Part shown: piece after piece, positions 1 to 6,223 of the stretch | Layout: each line of letters starts with the position of its first letter | How positions within the stretch are numbered: position 1 is the stretch's first letter | Assembly: GCA_902472555.1 (NCBI GenBank) | Contig: CABROF010000043.1 | Coordinates: forward strand, 1-18,595 | Origin: UMGS1851 sp900555605 | GTDB taxonomy: Bacteria > Bacillota > Clostridia > UBA1212 > UBA1255 | Length of the DNA stretch: 18,595 bases | Direction: 5' to 3' | Translations under genes and position numbers: made by a program | The notes under the pieces: model-generated | Told to the model about the DNA's origin: nothing | Database searches by the model: none | Seen by the model: only the letters and a program-made list of their open reading frames with translations

Positions 1-611
1 AGCCGGCCTGCCGGCGCAGCCTCGGCATCATGGAGGTCGGCAGTAATTCCTTTCACAACAGGATAGCCGTTTTTGGCCGAATCATCTATCAATTCCACGG
101 CTTCGATTGTCACGCCGGCGCGTACTGCAACGCATAAATAAAACAGCGGATCCACTACATCTTCATCAATCGTAAAGACGCCGCCTAAATGAAGGCTGGC
201 CTCCAGTGCAGCACGGGCCCGGGAATTGCTCACAAAGGGCTCCTGGCTGCGTCCTTTGCCGAATTCGGGAGACTTCGAATTCCACAGCTTTGACCACCAG
301 GATGTGATTCCCTGAATATACGGAATCACATCCGTCCCTCCGTCTGCATAGCAGATTCTAAGCGTACCGATACGATCTCCTACAAATAGATTGTTTTTCC
401 GATCGGCACCCTCTTCCCACCAGCCGCCGGTTCCGATGTCCTTTGCGTTATAATTTCCTAAAATATATAATTGCGCGGCACGGAATCCGCACGGAATCCG
501 CACGGAAGAATTCTCATATGCCGGCTCCTCCTCCCATTGATAAAACGGTATCCCGCTGCGCAGCACTTCCCTGCCCGCGGTCTCGTTAAACTGCAAACCG
601 TATAAGCCCAT
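1..611 (-). CDS. Unrecognised protein of a glycan locus, N-terminal 203 residues only (runs off window)
   Basis: The reading frame opens at ATG (611-609) behind an AAGGAG Shine-Dalgarno at about 620 and stays open to the window edge, so the C-terminus is missing. It begins MGLYGLQFNETAGREVL. There is no signal peptide or membrane segment, so the visible part looks cytoplasmic. The stretch at about residues 33-105 is rich in Trp, Tyr and Gly (GWWEEGADRKNNLFVGDRIG, then LRICYADGGTDVIPYIQGIT). That pattern resembles beta-sandwich accessory domains at the front of intracellular glycosidases. This is an impression from sequence texture; I do not recognise the family. It lies downstream of the 693-1892 gene on the same strand, so it is probably the second gene of that unit under the AraC-type regulator. 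A reading frame upstream ends in TAATG overlapping this start. Confidence 0.7.
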   Translation of the reverse strand, partial: MGLYGLQFNETAGREVLRSGIPFYQWEEEPAYENSSVRIPCGFRAAQLYILGNYNAKDIGTGGWWEEGADRKNNLFVGDRIGTLRICYADGGTDVIPYIQGITSWWSKLWNSKSPEFGKGRSQEPFVSNSRARAALEASLHLGGVFTIDEDVVDPLFYLCVAVRAGVTIEAVELIDDSAKNGYPVVKGITADLHDAEAAPAGR

Positions 612-692
612 TATGAATTCTCCTTTTTCTTCTTTTTATATTTATGAAACAGCACGGCCTTGCGGCGACTGCAGCCACCGCAGCCGCCAGCC

Positions 693-1892
693 TTATCGCC
701 GGCCAGCCTGTCGTTGATGGCCGCTTTTAAATGCTCCGCACACTGACGCCAGGTATCGGCTTCCGCCGTTTCTTCTGCTTCTCATTACAATTGCGGCAGC
801 AGCAAGCAAAACAGCGCAGACCACGATATAAGGGAGGACTGTGCCGGCATCGCCGGTAGCCACAGGCGGCTCCGTTTCGCCGGGCGTTGTGGTGGGGACA
901 GGTTCTTCTTCCGCTTTCTCGCCGTAGATGTCCATATTATAAAGCTTCAGATAATCAAGGTACACCTTCTGTTCCGTCGCCCCCGTGTCCTTCGCATAGA
1001 ATTCCAGCTCATGATCTCCTGCTTTCAGTTCTGTTTTGATCAGATTGCGGCTGAACTGCTTCCATCCGCCTTCTCTTGTACAGTTGAATACGTCGCCCAC
1101 AGGCGTACCGTCTAATTTCACGCAGAAGCTGCCTAAATCATGATCTGCCACCGCGCTTACCTCCAGCACATAGATGCCGCTCTGCGCAACATCAAATTTC
1201 AGCTTTACGGAATTCGATTCCGAAATATTAAATGTAGCTACCGTCCAGCCGTCCCCGCTGTTTGTTAAATTATCGATCCATGCCGCACCGCCGAGGTCAA
1301 TATTGGCATTGCCGTCCGCTTCTGCTTCATAAATTACGGTTTTCGGTTCCTGATAATCGCCCGTCTTTACCAGCTTCAAATAGTCCAGATAGGTCAGGAA
1401 ATATTCGGAATCCGGATTTTTGCCCAGCGTCTGAATGGTCACGGTATGCGTACCGGCAGACAGCGCGATTTTTCCCAGAGTTTCTTCTTTCTGCTCCCAG
1501 CTCGTCCCCGCAGGCTTATAGGTATCGAAGGGCATTCCCATTGCAGTTTCATCAATGGTAATTTGTAGAATCGGCGTATTTTTGTCCGCGACATAGCTCA
1601 GCGCAGCCTCATAAATGCCTGCTTCCTCTAAGGTAAACTGATAAGTGATCTCGTTATACGGTCTGTGGAACATACAGGATCTGACCTTTACGCCGGCGAT
1701 ATTATCATTGATATCTCCCGAACCGTTATTGTCGAGATCCGACTTCACCATCGTCAGATCTTCAAATTCAAACCGTATTTCTGTCTCCGCGGCAGCGGCA
1801 ATTCCCGGCGCGGTCAGAAGCGAAGCGCAGAGCAAGCTGCAGATAAGCGCTGATACAGCAAACGTGAACAAGCCTTTTTTTGTCATAATCAT
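693..1892 (-). CDS. Secreted, membrane-anchored protein with two carbohydrate-binding-like domains
   Basis: 399 residues. An N-terminal signal peptide (MIMTKKGLFTFAVSALICSL, cleavage near AAAA-ET at about 36) is followed by two related beta-sandwich units at about residues 38-178 and 187-322. Each starts with an (E/Y)EAE or FEFED-like strand and closes with YLDYLKL, the layout of CBM6/CBM35/malectin-type modules that bind sugars. A Pro/Thr/Glu stalk (about 328-347) leads to TGDAGTVLPYIVV..., a hydrophobic helix and RSRR. This is the tripartite layout of wall- or membrane-anchored surface proteins, but no clean LPxTG is present. No catalytic domain is seen, so the likely role is glycan capture at the cell surface. 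The 29-residue tail after the helix (RNGGSRYLASVCG...) is odd and may come from a frameshift (see findings). The start at 1892 has GGA 7 nt upstream. First gene of a leftward unit with an activator-type promoter. Confidence 0.85.
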   Translation of the reverse strand: MIMTKKGLFTFAVSALICSLLCASLLTAPGIAAAAETEIRFEFEDLTMVKSDLDNNGSGDINDNIAGVKVRSCMFHRPYNEITYQFTLEEAGIYEAALSYVADKNTPILQITIDETAMGMPFDTYKPAGTSWEQKEETLGKIALSAGTHTVTIQTLGKNPDSEYFLTYLDYLKLVKTGDYQEPKTVIYEAEADGNANIDLGGAAWIDNLTNSGDGWTVATFNISESNSVKLKFDVAQSGIYVLEVSAVADHDLGSFCVKLDGTPVGDVFNCTREGGWKQFSRNLIKTELKAGDHELEFYAKDTGATEQKVYLDYLKLYNMDIYGEKAEEEPVPTTTPGETEPPVATGDAGTVLPYIVVCAVLLAAAAIVMRSRRNGGSRYLASVCGAFKSGHQRQAGRR

Positions 1893-1969
1893 ACACGCAT
1901 CCTTTCAAAATGATTTCAAAAATAAATGTACCTGCTGCCATATGAAAGTCATATTTATTTTTATGGTTT

Positions 1970-2004
1970 TATCATAGCAAACCGGGCTGCAGGGCGCTAT
2001 GATA
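1970..2004. repeat. Inverted repeat over the leftward promoter
   Basis: TATCATAGC at 1970-1978 and GCTATGATA at 1996-2004 are perfect 9-bp inverted arms separated by 17 bp. The left arm covers the -10 of the leftward promoter. It could be a second operator or simply a hairpin in the DNA between the divergent promoters. The second arm is not conserved in inverted orientation at the rightward promoter, where GCTATG occurs as a direct repeat (3212-3217 and 3237-3242). Confidence 0.5.
1971..1983 (-). promoter_or_regulatory. Extended -10 promoter of the 693-1892 gene
   Basis: Read on the minus strand this is GGTTTGCTATGAT: an extended -10 (TGCTATGAT) with no recognisable -35 at the correct spacing (TAGCGC at 1999-1994). 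The same 11-base core GGTTTGCTATG appears in front of 3283-4818 at an identical 25-bp distance from the shared 26-bp element. A promoter with a good extended -10, no -35 and a conserved upstream site is the expected form for activation by an AraC-family protein. Confidence 0.6.
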
Positions 2005-2008
2005 GAAG

Positions 2009-2034
2009 CTTGCACAAATTTGACTTATTGTGAT
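2009..2034 (-). promoter_or_regulatory. Putative operator A of the AraC-type regulator
   Basis: On the minus strand it begins ATCACAATAAGTCAA and ends TGCAAG. It matches the element at 3181-3206 at 24 of 26 positions, in the opposite orientation on the other side of the regulator gene. It lies at about -45 to -70 of the leftward promoter, the usual zone for AraC-family activation. It also contains the -35 hexamer (TTGACT, plus strand) of the regulator's own promoter, so binding there would compete with RNA polymerase and give autoregulation. Inside it, CACAA and TTGTG form a 5-bp inverted pair. That the regulator binds here is inferred. Confidence 0.65.
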
Positions 2035-2048
2035 ATGTCTGTTATACT
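2020..2048 (+). promoter_or_regulatory. Sigma-A promoter of the AraC-type regulator gene
   Basis: TTGACT (2020-2025), 17-bp spacer, TATACT (2043-2048): a close match to the vegetative consensus. The start site would fall near 2055, giving a short leader with GGAGG at 2081-2085 ahead of the ATG at 2091. The -35 lies within operator A, suggesting the regulator limits its own synthesis. Confidence 0.75.
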
Positions 2049-2090
2049 TTTTATATTCTTTCAGCAAATTCCGGTGATACGGAGGACGCC

Positions 2091-3179
2091 ATGCTCTACA
2101 GCAACGATTACTATGAAAATTACGATGAAAATCAGGATCTTGCGGATTATCTGCGGCCGCTGCGGCCCTGTGAGCTTTACAATAAACAGTTCTATGAGTT
2201 TCGGCCGAATATCAAAGTTCCGGAGGATATCGACCGTTATCTGGCCTCTTTTGACCCGGACCCTGTCCGGGACCAGACGTTTCAGTACTGGAAGACGCTG
2301 TACCCCATTCCCTTCACCATCCTGGAAACTCCTCTTGACTTTCCGACCGCAGATGAAAAGGTTTCGGTCAGCATCCACACCAGATACAGCCCGGATCTGG
2401 CACATTCCCACACGTTCTTTGAAATGGTGTATATTTTAGAGGGCGCATGCGACAATATTGTGGCCAATAAAACGATTCATATGAAGACCGGAGATATCTG
2501 CATCCTGACTCCAGGCGTGGTGCACAGAATGTCTGTTTTTAATGAAAGCCTTGTGATTAACTTTCTGATCCGCACTTCTGTTTTCAACGAAACCTTTGTC
2601 AATGCCGTGCCGAAGGAAAATATCCTTTCCGTCTATTTTATGCACATTCAGCATGCAGGAAACCTCTGTCAGTATATTCTGTTTCATACCCAAGGGGATC
2701 ATGTACTGAAAAGTACGCTGGAATTGATTATCCGGGAGCATTTTAAAAACGACGCCTACAGCAATACGGTGAAAAATGATCTGCTGCATACGGCCTTTTG
2801 TTTTTTGCTGCGCAACCACAGCAATCACGCGGAAATACCGGACGCTATTTTTTCAGAATCTCCGCTGGTTCTGCAGATCCTCAATTATATCTATGACCAT
2901 TTTCTGACCATCACCCGCAGTGAATTAGCCGCGCATTTTCATTTTTCCGAGGCCCATATCAGCCGGCTGATCCGTCTGCACACCGGACTTTCCCTGTCTG
3001 ACATTTTACGGGATATCAAAATCGCAAAAGCATGCTCTCTGTTGAAAAACAGCTCCCTCAACGTCACGCAGATCAGTGAGATCGTCGGTTACGACTGCGT
3101 GGAGCATTTTAACCGTACATTCAAAAAATGTAAAATGATGTCCCCCACCGAATACAGAAAAAACCAGATTTTCAGTTGA
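2091..3179 (+). CDS. AraC-family transcriptional regulator, central to the left glycan locus
   Basis: 362 residues starting MLYSNDYYEN, with GGAGG 5 nt before the ATG. After a variable N-terminal stretch of about 90 residues comes a cupin-type sensor segment (about 95-160). Its signature is HSHTFFEMVYILEG, then GDICILTPGVVHRM, typical of AraC regulators that sense sugars. The C-terminal AraC/XylS DNA-binding region (about 262-360) has two helix-turn-helix units: ITRSELAAHFHFSEAHISRL, and VTQISEIVGYDCVEHFNRTF followed by the family end motif SPTEYRK. It lies between two outward-facing units that share a 26-bp element placed correctly for activation, so it is most likely their local activator. 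The ligand is unknown. Confidence 0.93.
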   Translation: MLYSNDYYENYDENQDLADYLRPLRPCELYNKQFYEFRPNIKVPEDIDRYLASFDPDPVRDQTFQYWKTLYPIPFTILETPLDFPTADEKVSVSIHTRYSPDLAHSHTFFEMVYILEGACDNIVANKTIHMKTGDICILTPGVVHRMSVFNESLVINFLIRTSVFNETFVNAVPKENILSVYFMHIQHAGNLCQYILFHTQGDHVLKSTLELIIREHFKNDAYSNTVKNDLLHTAFCFLLRNHSNHAEIPDAIFSESPLVLQILNYIYDHFLTITRSELAAHFHFSEAHISRLIRLHTGLSLSDILRDIKIAKACSLLKNSSLNVTQISEIVGYDCVEHFNRTFKKCKMMSPTEYRKNQIFS

Positions 3180-3180
3180 A

Positions 3181-3206
3181 ATCACAATAAGTCAAGTTTA
3201 TGCAAG
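3181..3206 (+). promoter_or_regulatory. Putative operator B of the AraC-type regulator
   Basis: Begins ATCACAATAAGTCAA and ends TGCAAG, starting 2 bp after the regulator's stop codon. It differs from operator A at two positions (G for A and A for G on the shared strand). It is followed by exactly 25 bp and then GGTTTGCTATG, the same spacing as at the leftward promoter. It would lie at about -45 to -70 of the promoter for 3283-4818. Confidence 0.65.
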
Positions 3207-3231
3207 AATGTGCTATGTTCATCCCCCCTCT

Positions 3232-3244
3232 GGTTTGCTATGCT
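3232..3244 (+). promoter_or_regulatory. Extended -10 promoter of the 3283-6089 unit
   Basis: GGTTTGCTATGCT holds an extended -10 (TGCTATGCT). The -35 position (3216-3221, TGTTCA) does not match consensus, so transcription should need an activator. It shares an 11-base core and its spacing to the upstream element with the promoter of 693-1892. An alternative weak extended -10 (TGCTATGTT) ends at 3219. Confidence 0.55.
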
Positions 3245-3282
3245 TAAATTGCCATATTTGAAAGTCAGGAGAGGTGTTTCTG

Positions 3283-4818
3283 ATGTACTTGACATGCGGA
3301 ATCATTTTATTGGTTGTAATTGCAGCCGCTGCTACCGCGCTCATTTTTCAGAAAAAATTAGGGCGCAGCACAATGGTCATTCTCTGCGTCTGCGCAGTCG
3401 TCACGGTTGCGGCAATTGCTGTATTGGCAGTATCCATCATAGGCGCTCAAAAGGACCAGGACGACCATACGCTAAGCGGATCAAAATCGCCCGTACCGAC
3501 AGCTACGACGGACACCGCGCAGCCAAACACAGAGGAGAATAGAAAAATGGATATGATTATGTGGTATGACATTGATACCAGCCCGTCTACGAATGACAGG
3601 CCGGATCGCGGCTGGTGGTATCTCAACCCCCAGCATCCGAATACCGTGCAGACAGATGGTAATTTCCGGACAACGACCCCGCTGCTGGGCCTGTATGACC
3701 AAAAACGCAGCACAACGGCACGCCAGCATTTATACTGGATTGCCGCCCTGGGCTGCAATGCCCTGACAGCCGACTGGACCAATTACACCAGTTATCGGTT
3801 TGCGGCCGAAAGCGGCTGGAGAAAATACACCTCCGGCGTATACAACAACACCGAGGTACTGCTCCGGACAGCAGCTGAAACAACGGATTTCGCCGCGCCC
3901 GCAACGTATATAACAGTCCGCCTGCAGGGCACGAACTATGACGGTCTGAAGCAGGTGCTCGACGACGTCTACACGCTGTATCAGGCGTATCCTTCCGCCT
4001 ACTATAAATTTGCGGACGGAACCGCCCAGGCGGATAAGCCCTTTGTTGTAATCTTTGCCGACAAATCGGTACTGACAGAATTAGGAAAGGGCGTGCCGTT
4101 TACGGACGACCGCTTCAATATCCGCTGGAGCAACGGATATCTGTCCGATATGACGCAGCAGGATCAGAACGGCAGCAAATATCTGGCGGAGGTTCTGCCG
4201 GTATGGCTGTTTGTGGAAGCAGAGGAAAACCCGGAAGCCGGCAGCGGATATTACCGTTCGTTTTACAAGAAAGGACAGGACGGCTCCGTAGAGCAGACCA
4301 TTGCCTGGGCCTCTCTCCATCGCGGCGGATTCTCCTGGGATCCCATGAATCGTATCATTGACGGCAAAACAACATTTGAGCGTACCATCTGGGACGCGGC
4401 CCGGCTTCAGCCCAAGTCCATTCTGATCAACCGGTTCAATTATGCTTTAGCCTGGAGAGCAGAACCGCAGGAGGGACTTTCCCTTTATGAAAGTACGCAT
4501 ATCGAGCCCAATGAAGACTTTGGATTCTTCATTTTCGACAATGTGCGGGAGAATCTTTACCTGCTGAATCATTGGGAGAGGAAGGCCCCCGGCACGCCGA
4601 ATACCGTTTTATACGAAGACGGCGCCATAAAATTCTCCCTGGAAGGGTATCCTACAGAATATAGAATATCTGCTTCCGCGGATATGGCCGACGCGCAATG
4701 GGTCTATCTGAATATCAATGATTGGGCCGTGGTTTCAAACGAATTAGAAGAAGATACGCTTTATCTGCAGCTGCGCAGCGGATTCGGCGAAAGCGAGCCG
4801 ATCACGGTAAGCAGGTAA
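3283..4818 (+). CDS. Membrane-anchored GH99-like TIM-barrel protein, catalytic Glu position altered
   Basis: 511 residues. The ATG at 3283 is chosen because AGGAGAGG ends 8 nt upstream; an in-frame GTG at 3274 lies in the Shine-Dalgarno. Two membrane helices (about 2-22 and 31-55) are followed by a Thr/Pro/Asp linker to about 88 and then an extracellular domain starting MDMIMWYDID. The pattern TTPLLGLYDQ..., ALGCNALTADW and, near the end, RFNYALAW...YESTHIEPNEDFGF resembles the GH99/WbsX-type barrel. In that family the last part usually reads NEW.EG..IEP. Here Asn386 is followed by Tyr387 instead of Glu, while IEP (407-409) is kept. Loss of that acid suggests altered chemistry or a binding-only role. 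An Ig-like tail covers about 440-511. It is the first gene of the rightward unit, 53 bp before the next gene. The family call is by motif only. Confidence 0.75.
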   Translation: MYLTCGIILLVVIAAAATALIFQKKLGRSTMVILCVCAVVTVAAIAVLAVSIIGAQKDQDDHTLSGSKSPVPTATTDTAQPNTEENRKMDMIMWYDIDTSPSTNDRPDRGWWYLNPQHPNTVQTDGNFRTTTPLLGLYDQKRSTTARQHLYWIAALGCNALTADWTNYTSYRFAAESGWRKYTSGVYNNTEVLLRTAAETTDFAAPATYITVRLQGTNYDGLKQVLDDVYTLYQAYPSAYYKFADGTAQADKPFVVIFADKSVLTELGKGVPFTDDRFNIRWSNGYLSDMTQQDQNGSKYLAEVLPVWLFVEAEENPEAGSGYYRSFYKKGQDGSVEQTIAWASLHRGGFSWDPMNRIIDGKTTFERTIWDAARLQPKSILINRFNYALAWRAEPQEGLSLYESTHIEPNEDFGFFIFDNVRENLYLLNHWERKAPGTPNTVLYEDGAIKFSLEGYPTEYRISASADMADAQWVYLNINDWAVVSNELEEDTLYLQLRSGFGESEPITVSR

Positions 4819-4871
4819 AAGCAGCTTCAGCAGCTGAAAATAGATATCTCATATTGGAGGGAGTTTAAATT

Positions 4872-6089
4872 ATGAAACGAAGCGTATTTACAGTTTTACT
4901 AGTACTCATATTGTGTGCCGTCACCGCGGCAGTGCCGGTTCTGGCGGAAAAAGAAGTCTATACCGAACTGACATTTGAGAATTTTGATATGACCGACTTC
5001 TTTATGATCTGGGATGGCTATCAATTGAATTTTGAAGGGGTCAATTTAGTCAAGGACGGTGAAAACACATATTTCTTAGGTACCTGGGACAGCGGCATGG
5101 CCGGCGCAAGACTCTTTACCACTGCGGCGTTCAGCGACTATACTTTAGAATGCGATTATAAAAATTCCGGCAATACGAATGAACAGGCAAACTGCTACAA
5201 GTCCAAGATCTCTCTCAGGACCCCGTATGATCTGGACGAACTCCTGTTCGAACCCGATAACACAGACGACGATAAATCCTCTTATCTCGGCGCCGCCGGA
5301 ATCGACTTTTATTTCTATAATAATCTCCTTGAGGTTGCCGTACATACCAGTAAGGCCGGCGGAATCGCAGGACCTGTCAACGGCAGTGCCATCTCCACGG
5401 AAACAAGCGAAACCCTCGGCGTCACAAGCGAGGTTCCGGATGCAGCGGCAAGATCCTTCGGGGCATATGCCGTCGGTTATATCTTCACGCTGCCGGAGGG
5501 AATTTCTTTTACGGACTTCAATCATCTCAGGTTTGTGGATACCGAAACCCAGATCGTGCTTTATATCGGCGAAGCAAAAATCTGTACCATTGATCTTGCC
5601 GACAGGAAACGCGTTACAACAGAATACCATAAGTCCTACTTTGATGCTTCAAAGGCAGGGACGCCGGTCTATGACGACCTTTCCTATACCACGGTTTCCG
5701 TAAAGGATGCGAAAGGAAATGAGGTTCTAAATGTTGCGGATGCACTCGTTGCAGACGCTGACAACGCTACGATCGCATTTGCCGCAAGAGCTGCCAACTA
5801 CTCTGTCGACAATATTTTAATCGTATCTAATCAGGACAAACCGGAAGCCACAGGAGCGCCTGTCACACAGAAGCCTGACGGCACCGAGGCACCCGTTACG
5901 GAAAAGCCTGACAGCACAGAGGCGCCTGCCACACAAAAGCCCGCTGCAACTGTCTCCAAAACCGATGCGCCGACAGACGAGACAGACAGCAGCAATGCGG
6001 TGGCCTATGTGCTGATCATCGGCGGCGTCATCGTGCTGGCCGGTATAATCAGCGCCTTAGTAATAATGAAGAAGAAAAATAAGAGCTGA
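4872..6089 (+). CDS. Secreted surface protein with concanavalin-like domain, Thr/Pro stalk and membrane anchor
   Basis: 405 residues; GGAGGGAG lies about 8 nt before the ATG. A signal peptide (MKRSVFTVLLVLILCAVTAA, cleavage near VLA-EK) is followed by a beta-rich domain of about 290 residues (LTFENFDMTDFF..., FSDYTLECDYKNSG..., ending ANYSVDNILIVSN). This resembles LamG/family-16-type jelly rolls, which bind or cut polysaccharides. No clear catalytic motif such as ExDxE is visible. The stalk (about 327-362) carries three near-repeats of TEAPVTQKPDG type. It ends in a transmembrane helix (about 376-398) and the basic tail MKKKNKS. It probably displays a glycan-binding domain outside the cell. 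It follows 3283-4818 at 53 bp, with no clear promoter between them, so the two are probably one transcript. Confidence 0.8.
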   Translation: MKRSVFTVLLVLILCAVTAAVPVLAEKEVYTELTFENFDMTDFFMIWDGYQLNFEGVNLVKDGENTYFLGTWDSGMAGARLFTTAAFSDYTLECDYKNSGNTNEQANCYKSKISLRTPYDLDELLFEPDNTDDDKSSYLGAAGIDFYFYNNLLEVAVHTSKAGGIAGPVNGSAISTETSETLGVTSEVPDAAARSFGAYAVGYIFTLPEGISFTDFNHLRFVDTETQIVLYIGEAKICTIDLADRKRVTTEYHKSYFDASKAGTPVYDDLSYTTVSVKDAKGNEVLNVADALVADADNATIAFAARAANYSVDNILIVSNQDKPEATGAPVTQKPDGTEAPVTEKPDSTEAPATQKPAATVSKTDAPTDETDSSNAVAYVLIIGGVIVLAGIISALVIMKKKNKS

Positions 6090-6131
6090 CAGGTCTTCTG
6101 AATCTCAAATCATAAAGCTGGTACGGTTTTC

Positions 6132-6182
6132 ATAAGATCCCCTAAAAGCAGATCCTAAAATGCTGCGGAAAGGGGATCTTAT
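6132..6182. terminator. Bidirectional hairpin between convergent units
   Basis: ATAAGATCCCCT (6132-6143) and AGGGGATCTTAT (6171-6182) are perfect 12-bp inverted arms around a 27-nt loop that can form a small inner stem (GCAG/CTGC). It lies between the stop of 4872-6089 and the stop of the minus-strand lipoprotein gene at 6224. A/T-rich outer ends serve both strands, but no long T-run follows, so it is a likely rather than classical terminator. Confidence 0.65.
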
Positions 6183-6223
6183 TGATATCGATGTATCTTG
6201 CCCTGCAGCCGCTCACCGGGGCC

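Noticed and set aside
481..505. Tandem 11-bp repeat GGAATCCGCAC x2 inside the first gene, a possible frameshifting duplication
   Set aside because: The reading frame stays open and sensible on both sides (SSVRIPCGFRAAQLYIL), so it is most likely ordinary coding sequence.
4821..4845. TTCAGCAGCTGAA palindrome as an intergenic terminator
   Set aside because: The stem is only 5 bp with no T-run, so it should not stop transcription between 3283-4818 and 4872-6089.
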